Assembly: GCF_014856545.2 (NCBI RefSeq)
Contig: NZ_CP109811.1
Span: 4,210,001 to 4,274,000 of the forward strand
From: Mesobacillus jeotgali
GTDB taxonomy: Bacteria > Bacillota > Bacilli > Bacillales > Cytobacillaceae
DNA: 64,000 bases
Reading direction: 5' to 3'
The notes beneath the pieces were generated by a model. The model saw only the letters and a list, made by a program, of their open reading frames with translations, searched no databases and was not told where the DNA came from. Positions 16,755 through 25,249 of the stretch are shown one piece after another. Each line of letters starts with the position of its first letter. Positions within the stretch are counted from its first letter, which is position 1. The position numbers were made by a program, and so were the translations under genes.

Positions 16755-16799
16755 AAAAAAAACCAAAAAGAGCCGACCCATTAAGAAAAGGGACAGCTC
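16755..16799 (-). terminator. Terminator of bdbD-bdbC
   Basis: On the minus strand GAGCTGTCCC pairs with GGGTCGGCTC (one G-T pair, one mismatch), followed by TTTTTGGTTTTTTTT. It begins 7 bp past the bdbC stop. Confidence 0.75.
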
Positions 16800-16805
16800 G
16801 CTATG

Positions 16806-17234
16806 TCATCGGTTCTTGCGCTTAATCAATAGAGCCATAAAAATGATAATAAGAGTAAATGCTGTGAATGCTAAGAATGGTATGGTTATAAAACCAAACC
16901 AATTGATATATTGAGCCGTACATGGAACACCACTGACACAAGGTTTAACTTGTGCAAATCCAGGAACCTTTTGTACTAGGTAGTGATTAAGAGATATCAG
17001 CCAACCTATGACAGCTAAAGGCAATACGAATTTTTTTACAGCTGTATCATTTTGAAATGTCGCAATTCCTAATAGCAACACCAAAGGATACATAAGAATG
17101 CGTTGGTACCAGCATAACTCACAGGGAATAAAGCCAGCTATTTCACTGAAATACAGACTGCCCAAGGTTGCCATCAGTGAAACAACCCAGGCTAAATAAA
17201 GGTAGATTTGCTCGCCATTTACGCTTTTCATCAT
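16806..17234 (-). CDS. bdbC: Disulfide bond formation protein BdbC (DsbB-like quinone oxidoreductase)
   Basis: 142 residues with four membrane helices. The first extracytoplasmic Cys pair is CELC (Cys38, Cys41), and the second loop has Cys99 and Cys105 (KPCVSGVPC). These relay electrons from the partner thiol oxidase to quinone. The start overlaps the bdbD stop by 4 bp. In B. subtilis bdbC-bdbD also lie beside a cadmium ATPase gene, so the neighbourhood is conserved. Here a CadC operator controls the pair. Confidence 0.93.
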   Translation of the reverse strand: MMKSVNGEQIYLYLAWVVSLMATLGSLYFSEIAGFIPCELCWYQRILMYPLVLLLGIATFQNDTAVKKFVLPLAVIGWLISLNHYLVQKVPGFAQVKPCVSGVPCTAQYINWFGFITIPFLAFTAFTLIIIFMALLIKRKNR

Positions 17235-17911
17235 TGTTTTTCCTTTAAGCCTTCTTCTATTAAGGAAATGATCAACTCATAATCAAAAGGATCTTCAAGT
17301 ATCGTGTCATTCACCATAATGGTTGGAGTCTTCTCTACTTTAAATTCCTCTACTAGTGCAGTGTCTTTGTCCAACTCCTCTTTTATCTCCTGGCTCCGCA
17401 TATCTTTTTCCAGTACCGCCAAATCAATCCCTGGTACAGTGGAAGCAACTTCTAATGCCTTTTCCTCTGTAAGCCAGTTAGAGTCATGATCGGCACCTGG
17501 TTGTTCGCTAAATAACTGTTTATGGAATTGCCAATAACCTTCAGGACTCTGTTTGTAGACAGCTTCTGCAGCAGCTGATCCCACTTTAGATTCTTCACCA
17601 TGAAACAGCACATTGATGTACACAAATTTCACTTTTCCCTGGTCAATGTAATCTTTAATTAATGTGGGAAAGAATTGTTCTCCCCAGGCTTTGCATGCTG
17701 GGCATTTATAATCACCGAATTCGACTACAGTAACTGGCGCATCCGCCACTCCCAATGTAGGCTGCCCTTCGATCGGCGGTAATTTGTCTGTGGTTGTGTC
17801 AGGATTTGTTTCTGACTTCGAATTGATCATAACTAATGCTGCCAGAGCTACTACTACAACAAGGGTTATAATGACTGCCATTTTAAAGAATGAATTATTT
17901 TTTGGAACCAT
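17231..17911 (-). CDS. bdbD: Thiol-disulfide oxidoreductase BdbD (DsbA-like)
   Basis: 226 residues: an N-terminal membrane anchor (about 10-30), then a DsbA-like thioredoxin fold with active site CPAC (Cys70, Cys73), an inserted helical domain, and the cis-Pro loop TPTIMVN (about 195-201). It introduces disulfides into exported proteins and is re-oxidised by BdbC, encoded next in the same transcript. The promoter carries an exact CadC box over its -35, which suggests induction by Cd, Zn or Pb, metals that attack extracytoplasmic thiols. Confidence 0.93.
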   Translation of the reverse strand: MVPKNNSFFKMAVIITLVVVVALAALVMINSKSETNPDTTTDKLPPIEGQPTLGVADAPVTVVEFGDYKCPACKAWGEQFFPTLIKDYIDQGKVKFVYINVLFHGEESKVGSAAAEAVYKQSPEGYWQFHKQLFSEQPGADHDSNWLTEEKALEVASTVPGIDLAVLEKDMRSQEIKEELDKDTALVEEFKVEKTPTIMVNDTILEDPFDYELIISLIEEGLKEKQ

Positions 17912-17955
17912 ATTTCTCCTCCTGTAAAGGTTTCATGAGTTTACCGACAGCCTTA

Positions 17956-17998
17956 ATTTTATCAAATAGACTATTGTTATTCAAATAGAGTTTTGAAT
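17956..17998 (-). promoter_or_regulatory. bdbD promoter with CadC operator
   Basis: The operator ATTCAAA-N6-TTTGAAT (17979-17998) has the same arms and spacing as the two at cadC. Its promoter-proximal arm contains the -35 TTGAAT (17984-17979), followed by 17 bp and TAAAAT (17961-17956). Binding would block polymerase. Confidence 0.8.
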
Positions 17999-18125
17999 AT
18001 TTTATGACTTCTAAAAGCTAATATGAAAGATTAATAATCTAATAACAGCTTAATATTATCCATCGAAACCATTTATTAAGATTCCCGAAGGACTCTCTTT
18101 ACACTCGGTCAATACAAGAATAAAT

Positions 18126-18168
18126 TCAAAAAAAGTGGTGCCCCTGTATGATCAAATTACGGGACACC
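18126..18168 (-). terminator. Terminator after the LtaS-type gene
   Basis: GGTGTCCCGTAA pairs with TACAGGGGCACC (one mismatch) on the minus strand, followed by ACTTTTTTTG. It starts 8 bp beyond the stop codon. Confidence 0.8.
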
Positions 18169-18175
18169 TTCATAT

Positions 18176-20107
18176 TTACTCGTTCGGATAAATCTTTTCG
18201 TAATTATAACGCGACCGATCTACCGGAATGAAATCGGCAGGTGTATAAAATCGGAGCAAATCCCCATTAATGACGCTGTCAGATAACAGGAGTTTACCTT
18301 CTGCCGCTTTCTGATATTTTTTTGCTAATTGCAGGCTAGCATCATCCTCAACTTCTGCTCCAGTGGCAGAATCGTATACTTTTCCATCCACGAATGTTAA
18401 TGATGGACTGACAAAATCTCCATTTCGAAATGGGACAAGTTCATCATGTTCCTCCGATAAAAGATCTGTACCAAACTGTACATAATTTTTGGTATCTTTG
18501 CCGAGCAAATGAAGTAGAGTTGGCAGGAGATCGATTTGTCCTCCGTATTCACTATTTATCCCACCTTCAATTCCTGGAACCCGAATGAAAAGAGGAACTC
18601 GCTGCAAACCTGCATTTTCAAAAGGAGTAATCTCCTTGCCGATTACCTCGCCCATTGCCTTATTACGATTCTCTGAATTCCCATAATGATCTCCATACAT
18701 AACGATGATGGAATTATCGTATAAACCCGATTCCTTTAAATAATTAAAGAACTGCTCTAGTGCTTCATCTGCATATCGTGCCGTTTGGAAATAACCATCA
18801 ACTGTTGGATCGCCCGTTGTGTTTGGTGGAATCGTTGCCTCAGAGTCATCAATTTTGTAAGGAAAATGATGGGTGACTGGAATGAATTTCGCATAAAACG
18901 GTTGCTGCAACGACTCCAATAACGGAATGGATTGCTGATAAAATGGCTTATCCATTAATCCGTAATCAGTTAGATTTTTTTCATTTTGCATCTCGTAATA
19001 GCTAGAATCAAAAAACTTATTGTAACCAAATGATTTATAAACTTCATTCCTATTCCAAAAGCTTCCGCCATTTGAATGGAACACTGCTGACGTATAACCT
19101 TGCTGCCCTAAAATAGCAGGGGCTGCTTGGTACGTATTTAAACTCTTCGTTGTAAAAGCAGAGCCTTGTGGCAAACCATAAAGCGAATTCTCAAGGATGA
19201 ATTCTGCATCCGAGGTTTTTCCCTGTGCCGTTTGGTGAAAAAAGTTATTAAAATAAAGAGTATTTGGATCTCGCTTTAACGAATTTAGGAACGGCGTTAC
19301 TTCCTCACCGTTCATCTTGTAGTCTATCAAAAAATTCTGCATTGACTCCAGATGAAAGTAGATGACATTCATCCCTTTTCCGGCTCCAAAATATTCAGGG
19401 TTTGGCCTAGCATGGTTCGATTTCGTAAAGTTGATTACCTCTGTAAGATCATCGCTATCCGCAAGGACCCGTTGTGCGGATGCTTTAGTGCTAACGACAG
19501 CATCATATAGCGTATAGTTATACATACCTAAATACTTCACTATATAATTACGGTCGAACCCTCTCGTCAATAATTGAGGTCGATCCTTTTCCGCTAGGGC
19601 AAGATTGAAAAATGATACGCCTAACGCAATAGATACGACAGCGACTGGTAACCTTTTACCAGTCTTTGAGTTGTCAGGTTTTATCGTTCCGGATAAAAAC
19701 AATGCTAAAAGCACTGCTAAATCCATAAAAAACAAGATATCATAACCTCTTAACAGTGAGCCGATACTGCCGCTGACATCTCCAAAATTTTGAGCCTGAG
19801 TGATTGTAGGCAACGTAATGTAATCATTAAAAAATCGGTAGTAAAGAACATTAGCATACAATAGGAAAGACATAATAAAGGATAGACCAATAACGCCATA
19901 GTATTTTTTTCTTCCCTTTAACAAGAAGGCTAGGGACAATATAAGGATTATAGATCCTAAGGGATTCAGGAATAGCAAAAACTTTTGCAACTCACCTTCA
20001 ATTCCCAAGCTGAACTGTGTCAGTTGAGCAAGGTATGTTTTAATCCAAAGAAGAGTAACCGCTAAAAAGAAGAATCCTAAATATTTATTATAAAGTGTTT
20101 TTTTCAT
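18176..20107 (-). CDS. ltaS: Lipoteichoic acid synthase family protein
   Basis: 643 residues: five N-terminal membrane helices (to about 175), then an extracellular sulfatase-like domain that transfers glycerol phosphate from phosphatidylglycerol. Mn-site residues are visible: Glu254 in HLESMQ, nucleophile Thr298 in GKTSDAEF, and Asp473/His474 in YGDHYG. A TKASA sequence near residue 211 is a possible signal peptidase cleavage site that would release the domain, as in LtaS. Bacilli carry several paralogues (LtaS, YfnI, YqgS, YvgJ), so which one this is cannot be decided. It is monocistronic, with its own terminator. Confidence 0.88.
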   Translation of the reverse strand: MKKTLYNKYLGFFFLAVTLLWIKTYLAQLTQFSLGIEGELQKFLLFLNPLGSIILILSLAFLLKGRKKYYGVIGLSFIMSFLLYANVLYYRFFNDYITLPTITQAQNFGDVSGSIGSLLRGYDILFFMDLAVLLALFLSGTIKPDNSKTGKRLPVAVVSIALGVSFFNLALAEKDRPQLLTRGFDRNYIVKYLGMYNYTLYDAVVSTKASAQRVLADSDDLTEVINFTKSNHARPNPEYFGAGKGMNVIYFHLESMQNFLIDYKMNGEEVTPFLNSLKRDPNTLYFNNFFHQTAQGKTSDAEFILENSLYGLPQGSAFTTKSLNTYQAAPAILGQQGYTSAVFHSNGGSFWNRNEVYKSFGYNKFFDSSYYEMQNEKNLTDYGLMDKPFYQQSIPLLESLQQPFYAKFIPVTHHFPYKIDDSEATIPPNTTGDPTVDGYFQTARYADEALEQFFNYLKESGLYDNSIIVMYGDHYGNSENRNKAMGEVIGKEITPFENAGLQRVPLFIRVPGIEGGINSEYGGQIDLLPTLLHLLGKDTKNYVQFGTDLLSEEHDELVPFRNGDFVSPSLTFVDGKVYDSATGAEVEDDASLQLAKKYQKAAEGKLLLSDSVINGDLLRFYTPADFIPVDRSRYNYEKIYPNE

Positions 20108-20484
20108 GTAATCACCTGCTTGTTAAACTAAGATAATAGACTGAATGTATACAAGGATAGCATATCGTAAACATTTCCTTCAAATATTATTCAGCAAACA
20201 AAGGGATGTAAATGTTTCCCATTATTCTGTTCTCCATGATTATTTATAACCTCACAACCCGTTTTACCCGGATTTTCTACATAACAATCCAATTTGAACA
20301 GTACCTTTTATACATCTGCTTTCGAGAAAATAAAGAATCATATTCTTTTCATTTCACAATAAACCTCATTCTTAAACTGAATCCTAAAAATTAGATGAAT
20401 TACTAAAAGTATAATAACGAACTCTCGTAACCCTTTCGCTACTTGGAAATCATTGCAAGTTTCACATTGAGTTATACCGGGGAA
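20108..20484. other. Intergenic region between ltaS and the cwlO-like terminator
   Basis: About 380 bp of AT-rich sequence that must hold the ltaS promoter. A 60-codon frame on the plus strand (20212-20394) has no ribosome site and a biased hydrophobic/aromatic composition, and I do not consider it a gene. No repeats or RNA elements were seen. Confidence 0.4.
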
Positions 20485-20514
20485 ATAAAAAAGGAAGAGA
20501 AAAAAGTCTCTTCC
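20485..20514 (-). terminator. Terminator of the cwlO-like gene
   Basis: A perfect 8-bp stem GGAAGAGA/TCTCTTCC with a 6-nt loop, followed by a T-rich run on the minus strand. It lies 22 bp after the stop codon. Confidence 0.82.
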
Positions 20515-20535
20515 AGATTATATATAGGCAAGTGA

Positions 20536-21843
20536 TTACATATAGGCAAGTGGGTTTACTGCATTTGATTTTGACGCATTCCAAGAACCTTTGTGAAGCT
20601 CAAAATGTAAGTGCTGACCGAAAGATTGCCCTGTATTTCCCATAGTCCCAATTCTTTGGCCACGGGTTACCACTTCATTATTACCTACACGGCGGTCGCT
20701 CATGTGGGCATAAACAGTTGTCCATGTCTGCCCATTCAGTGAATGTGCCACAAAAATAACATTTCCGTAACTTGAAGAATAATAAGAACGGATTACAACA
20801 CCATCAGCAGCCGCAACAATAGGAACATTTGAAGCTTTATTTGCTACGTCAAGGCCGGCATGGAAAGATCCCCACCGTGCCCCGACATTCGACGTAATTC
20901 TACCGTTTGTAGGCATCTGAATCATGCCCCCAGAAGCCGGTGGTGCCGATACTGCTTGAGAGTCTCCGGTACTCGTAGAACTGCCGCTTTTTTTGGCTGA
21001 CGCTGCAGCTCGTTGCCTTTCCAGTTCTGCCTTTCTAGCAGCCTCAGCAATTTGGGCCTGTCGCTTCTTTTCAAGAGCGATCGCCTGCTGCAAAGCCCCT
21101 TGTTGAGCGGCAAGTAGGTCCCCTTCTTCTGCTAATGATAGTGCCGCAGCTTCCATCTGTTCTTCTTCTTGTTTTAAAGTGCTCATTAATTTATTCTTTT
21201 CCTTGATTTGTGTATTCAGTTCAACCTTTAAAACCTCAAGTTCTGATTTCATCTCTTTCAAGTTTTCCAGCTTCGTTTCTACCTCTTGTTGTTTCGTTTC
21301 AAGCTCCAGTTTATCCTGTTTATGCTGTTCAAGGATATTTTTGTCTGCTTGTACAATTGTTGTGACTGCACTCACACGGTCAACGAAGTCGCTGAAACTA
21401 TTAGCTCCGAGCAATACATCAATATAGTTAACTGTACCGCCGTTTTCCTGGAAGGAACGTGCCTTGTCCTTTAGTAATTCGTTCCGCTGTTCTATACGCT
21501 TCATCAATTCCGCAATTTCAACTTTTAACTGCTCAATCTCTCCTGTTGTCTGGTCAATTTGAGCATTCTTCACTTGGATTTTCTCCTCTGCTTCAGCAAC
21601 AGCAAAATCAAGAGTCTTGATTTGTTCATTCACTTTTTCTTGCTCACTTTGCAGTTCATCAATCTTTGATTTCTTTTGGCTAATTTCAGCGTTGATGCCT
21701 GAACGTTTATTCTGTAATTCTTCCTTTTGCTTTTGCAAGTCCGAAATGCTTGCAGCTTTTACTTGATCAACTGTTAATGGGCTTAATAAAGAACCCAGGC
21801 TTAAAGTACTGACTACTGCTAGTGAGAGTATCTGCTTTTTCAC
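20536..21843 (-). CDS. CwlO-like peptidoglycan hydrolase (coiled coil plus M23 peptidase)
   Basis: 435 residues. A signal peptide (cleavage near VKA-A, residue 31) is followed by a long coiled coil (about 33-275), a Ser/Gly/Ala linker and a C-terminal LytM/M23 metallopeptidase (about 315-435) with HAGLD and HLHFE zinc ligands. EnvC/PcsB/CwlO-type proteins of this architecture are activated through the coiled coil by FtsEX, whose genes lie immediately upstream. In B. subtilis the same locus encodes CwlO, but that enzyme has an NlpC/P60 domain, so this is a catalytic-domain swap at a conserved position. Confidence 0.88.
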   Translation of the reverse strand: MKKQILSLAVVSTLSLGSLLSPLTVDQVKAASISDLQKQKEELQNKRSGINAEISQKKSKIDELQSEQEKVNEQIKTLDFAVAEAEEKIQVKNAQIDQTTGEIEQLKVEIAELMKRIEQRNELLKDKARSFQENGGTVNYIDVLLGANSFSDFVDRVSAVTTIVQADKNILEQHKQDKLELETKQQEVETKLENLKEMKSELEVLKVELNTQIKEKNKLMSTLKQEEEQMEAAALSLAEEGDLLAAQQGALQQAIALEKKRQAQIAEAARKAELERQRAAASAKKSGSSTSTGDSQAVSAPPASGGMIQMPTNGRITSNVGARWGSFHAGLDVANKASNVPIVAAADGVVIRSYYSSSYGNVIFVAHSLNGQTWTTVYAHMSDRRVGNNEVVTRGQRIGTMGNTGQSFGQHLHFELHKGSWNASKSNAVNPLAYM

Positions 21844-21915
21844 TAGATCTTTCCCCTCTCTTACTCATGATAGTTTCGTAACTTTGTCTTTCTATCTATC
21901 GTCTATTGGCTTTGT

Positions 21916-21950
21916 AGTGTTAAGGAAGACTTTACTATCTTCCTTACACT
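21916..21950 (-). other. Hairpin between ftsX and the cwlO-like gene
   Basis: AGTGT-AAGGAAGA pairs with TCTTCCTT-AACACT (one bulged base) around an 8-nt loop, beginning at the ftsX stop. No T run follows. It may be a processing or stability element or a weak attenuator in the leader of the hydrolase mRNA. Confidence 0.5.
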
Positions 21951-22849
21951 TTTAAGAATTTACGGACGGACATGAGACTTCCCCAGATTCCAATTGCCGC
22001 ACCCATGATGATCAGGATTGCAGACAGCTGGTATACAAACGGATTGAATTCAAGCAATTTGATAAAATGGTCTTTCAGTTTATCGTTAATGAAGTCATAA
22101 GCGTAATAATAGGCTGCAGAGACTACCGCGATCGGCACCATTGCCCCAAGGATTCCCAGCCAAAGGCCTTCAAGGAAGAATGGCCATCTGATAAAACCAT
22201 TGGTAGCACCGACAAGTCTCATAATCTCAATTTCTCGTTTACGTGCCATAATCGTAATTTTGATAGTGTTTGAAATTAAGAACATGGCTGTAAAAAGCAG
22301 TCCAACAATCAGGATAAGTCCAACATTGCGGCTTACTTTTATAAAACTGAATAACTTTTCAACCTTGCCTTGCCCATACTTTACAGTAGCGACATATTCG
22401 AATTTCTCAATCTGCTTGGCAACTTTCATTGTGTCAGTTGGGTTTTTCGTCTTTACGACGAACACATCGTTCAAAGGATTGTCCTGTTCAAACAGCTGGA
22501 AAGCTTCTCCTTCATCTCCCAGACTCTCAATAAGGCTTTTAAGTTCTTGTTCCTTGGAAGAATAGGTCACATTTTTAATACCAGAAACCTGGTTGATTCG
22601 CTGTTCCAATACCTCTTTATCTTTGTCGTTCGCTGCTACATCCACATGGACCCGGATTTCTACATCTTCCTCGATCGTGGTTGCGACTTTATTTAAATTC
22701 ATCATAATGACGAAAAAGACACCGACCAAAAGCAGGGTAACTGTAACGGCGCTTACGGAGGCAAACGTCATCCAGCCATTCCTGCCTAAGCTTTTAAAGC
22801 TCTCCCGGACATGGCGGCGAAATGTTCTAGCTTTCATATCCGTATTCAC
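21944..22849 (-). CDS. ftsX: Cell division ABC transporter permease FtsX
   Basis: 301 residues with four membrane helices (about 25-50, 175-200, 225-250, 275-295) and a large extracytoplasmic loop after helix 1 that contacts the hydrolase. FtsX and FtsE transmit ATP hydrolysis to peptidoglycan hydrolase activation. It overlaps the ftsE 3' end by 23 bp and is followed by the cwlO-like gene, its expected client. Confidence 0.96.
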   Translation of the reverse strand: MNTDMKARTFRRHVRESFKSLGRNGWMTFASVSAVTVTLLLVGVFFVIMMNLNKVATTIEEDVEIRVHVDVAANDKDKEVLEQRINQVSGIKNVTYSSKEQELKSLIESLGDEGEAFQLFEQDNPLNDVFVVKTKNPTDTMKVAKQIEKFEYVATVKYGQGKVEKLFSFIKVSRNVGLILIVGLLFTAMFLISNTIKITIMARKREIEIMRLVGATNGFIRWPFFLEGLWLGILGAMVPIAVVSAAYYYAYDFINDKLKDHFIKLLEFNPFVYQLSAILIIMGAAIGIWGSLMSVRKFLKV

Positions 22850-23513
22850 CTTTCATTTCGTCACGGGCAATCCTGCCATTCTCAATCGCGATGACGCGAT
22901 GCGTGATTGTGTTGACGATTTCTTTGTTGTGGGTGGCCATGACGATCGTGGTTCCCCTTAAGTTAATCTCTTCGAAAATGTTCATGATTTCCCATGAGGT
23001 ATCGGGGTCAAGGTTTCCAGTTGGCTCATCGGCAATCACCACTTTTGGTGCGTTCACAATTGAACGAGCAATGGCAACACGCTGCTGTTCCCCTCCCGAT
23101 AGCTCGGTAGGAAGCGCTCTTGCCTTGTGCTTAAGTCCGACAAGTTCCAGGGTTTCCATTACACGCTTCTTGATATATTGCGGCTGTTCCTCGATTACTT
23201 CCATCGCAAAAGCGACATTTTCATAGACTGAAAGAGTGTTCAACAATTTGAAGTCCTGGAACACGACGCCAATATTACGGCGAAGCAATGGTACTTTGCT
23301 GTCCTTTAGCTTGGCTAGATTGACACCATTTATTATGATGGAACCTTTGGAAGGCTTGACCTCCCGGTACATCATTTTTATAAAAGTGGATTTTCCAGCA
23401 CCGCTGGGCCCTACTACGTATAAAAATTCACCTGCATCTATATGAACATTAATTCCATTAGCGGCAACGATGCCGTTAGAATATGTTTTATACACATCCT
23501 GCATATCTATCAT
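22827..23513 (-). CDS. ftsE: Cell division ATP-binding protein FtsE
   Basis: 228-residue ABC ATPase with Walker A GPSGAGKST (about 35-43), Q-loop VFQDF, signature LSGGEQQR, Walker B VVIADEPTGN and the switch His in MATHNKE. It is cytoplasmic and pairs with FtsX. The gene overlaps ftsX, showing strict co-expression. Confidence 0.97.
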   Translation of the reverse strand: MIDMQDVYKTYSNGIVAANGINVHIDAGEFLYVVGPSGAGKSTFIKMMYREVKPSKGSIIINGVNLAKLKDSKVPLLRRNIGVVFQDFKLLNTLSVYENVAFAMEVIEEQPQYIKKRVMETLELVGLKHKARALPTELSGGEQQRVAIARSIVNAPKVVIADEPTGNLDPDTSWEIMNIFEEINLRGTTIVMATHNKEIVNTITHRVIAIENGRIARDEMKGEYGYES

Positions 23514-23913
23514 TTTTGTATCACCTTAGATAGTTTGTCTTATCAATCGGCTATTCTTCGACAATTTGTAACAAACCTATTATAGCATCTCCCTATAGTA
23601 AAAAAACCCTTTTAATTATTACAGTTTCTTTTCAAATTAGCCTTTTTATACCAATTAATCCCTATGAAGGATATTCTATCTAGTAGTTTAAGCACTTTTT
23701 TGCTTTAAAAGCCAGCAATTTACCTAGTAAAATACTGATATAATACAGTTTCTCATTTAGTAGAATTTTTAGTTTTATTACCAAGCTGTAACAAGATTTT
23801 GTCATAACTTGTATGGACATTTTGTGAAGCTTGCTGAATTGCTAAATAATTTGGCGATTTTTCGAAAATGCATAAAGACAGCAATTTCACTATGGTTGTA
23901 TTGGAAAGAACAG
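23514..23913. other. Intergenic region upstream of ftsE
   Basis: About 400 bp of AT-rich DNA between cccB and ftsE. It should hold the ftsE promoter. Apart from the cccB terminator at its end I see no repeat, RNA or reading frame that I would defend. Confidence 0.4.
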
Positions 23914-23946
23914 CATAAAAAAAACGCCCTGTAATCAGGACGTTTC
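23914..23946 (-). terminator. Terminator of cccB
   Basis: On the minus strand AAACGTCCT-GATTAC-AGGGCGTTTTTTTT forms a stem (one mismatch) followed by T residues. It lies 11 bp after the cccB stop. Confidence 0.78.
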
Positions 23947-23956
23947 CTTAAAACTC

Positions 23957-24271
23957 TTATTTTTTGTTAGCCAGCCATTCAGCCACTGCTGATGCATCGT
24001 CGCCTTCAAGCAGTTTTGGAGGCATTGAGCCTTGGCCGTTAGCGATTACACTTTCAATGTCTTCTTGTGACAAACGTGAACCTACATCGCTTAACTTAGG
24101 TCCAACTCCGCCTTCCAGGTTACCGCCATGGCAGCTAGAGCATTTTTGATTATAGAGCTTTTCTGGATCCGCACCAGCTGTGTCCCCGCCGCCAGCTTCG
24201 TCGCCGCCCCCGCCGCAAGCTGCCAGTACCAAGGAGGTTCCCATTAATAGAGCCAATAATTTCTTCTTCAA
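23957..24271 (-). CDS. cccB: Cytochrome c-551, membrane lipoprotein
   Basis: 104 residues with lipobox LAAC (Cys19), a Gly/Asp-rich linker, and a class I cytochrome c domain with heme motif CSSCH (Cys44, Cys47, His48) and distal Met in GSMPPKL. It carries electrons outside the membrane toward a cytochrome c oxidase. Position between the YitT-family gene and ftsE matches B. subtilis cccB. Its presence implies a cytochrome c oxidase in the genome besides the quinol oxidase at the left edge. Confidence 0.94.
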   Translation of the reverse strand: MKKKLLALLMGTSLVLAACGGGGDEAGGGDTAGADPEKLYNQKCSSCHGGNLEGGVGPKLSDVGSRLSQEDIESVIANGQGSMPPKLLEGDDASAVAEWLANKK

Positions 24272-24321
24272 CTTAACTCCCCCTAAGAAAATTTTGCATA
24301 CACGACTATTTTATACCAATA

Positions 24322-25185
24322 TCAAGCCCTTTTAAAACCCTCACCCAATACCTCAGAAGCATCCATTACAATGACAAATGCTGATGGGTCAATGGATTGG
24401 ACCAATTGTTTCAATTTTGTGAACTCCGTCTGGTCCACGACACACATGATAATTGGCCGTTCCTGGTCGGTATAGCCGCCGTATGCTGATAGTTTTGTCA
24501 CTCCACGGTCTATTTTATTCAAAATCGCTTCACGAACTTCATCCTGTTGGTTTGTAATGACCATTGCCATCTTCGAGCGCCCGATGCCCACCTGCACAAG
24601 GTCAATCGTTTTGCTAGTCACATAAAGCCCGATTAACGCATATAGACCGCGTTCAATATCGAATACAATCGCTGCAGATAATACAATCAGTCCATCAATC
24701 AACGCCACGCAGGTTCCAAGCGATAGCCCCGTGTACTTGTGGATAATTTGCGCTGCCAAGTCTGTACCGCCAGTTGAAGCGTTTCCTCTGAATACAATTC
24801 CAAGTCCGAGACCGACACCAATACCGCCGAACAATGATCCAAGCAAAGGATCGAGAGTCCATGGCTTTACGTCATTCGTCAAAAACACTATAAATGGAAG
24901 AAAAATGGTCCCTGCAAGAGTTTTATACCCATATTGTCGCCCAAGTAAAACAACCCCAGCAATAAACAGCGGGATATTAAACGCCCACTGGACATACGCA
25001 GGCTCCCAGCCAAGCGTAGCATCCAAAATCGTACTGATCCCGCTGACCCCGCCGGAAGCAACCCGGTTCGGCAGCAAGAACACATTGAACGAAATAGCTA
25101 CAATTCCAGAACCAATCAACACATATACATATTCAATCAGCTTTTCTAGAGTTGGATTTATCGTATGATTTCGCCGTTTTTTCAC
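24322..25185 (-). CDS. YitT family membrane protein (YvjA-like)
   Basis: 287 residues from GTG at 25185, chosen because AAAGGAG lies 8-10 nt upstream. An in-frame ATG at 25230 coincides with the -10 region of the promoter and cannot be the start. About five to six membrane helices (YitT/DUF161 domain) are followed by a cytoplasmic C-terminal DUF2179 domain (about 205-280). The function of YitT proteins is unknown. Position before cccB matches B. subtilis yvjA. Confidence 0.9.
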   Translation of the reverse strand: MKKRRNHTINPTLEKLIEYVYVLIGSGIVAISFNVFLLPNRVASGGVSGISTILDATLGWEPAYVQWAFNIPLFIAGVVLLGRQYGYKTLAGTIFLPFIVFLTNDVKPWTLDPLLGSLFGGIGVGLGLGIVFRGNASTGGTDLAAQIIHKYTGLSLGTCVALIDGLIVLSAAIVFDIERGLYALIGLYVTSKTIDLVQVGIGRSKMAMVITNQQDEVREAILNKIDRGVTKLSAYGGYTDQERPIIMCVVDQTEFTKLKQLVQSIDPSAFVIVMDASEVLGEGFKRA

Positions 25186-25220
25186 AGTCCTATCTCCTTT
25201 TTCCTTTAATGCCGTCAGTG

Positions 25221-25249
25221 AGTATAGCACGTGTCGAATTTTCTGTAAA
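25221..25249 (-). promoter_or_regulatory. Promoter of the YitT-family gene
   Basis: TTTACA (25249-25244), a 17-bp spacer and extended -10 TGC-TATACT (hexamer 25226-25221) lie 35 bp upstream of the GTG start. This is a strong SigA-type match. Confidence 0.8.

Noticed and set aside
20212..20394. 60-residue hydrophobic plus-strand frame
   Set aside because: No ribosome site or promoter, antisense to the ltaS upstream region, low-complexity AT-driven composition.
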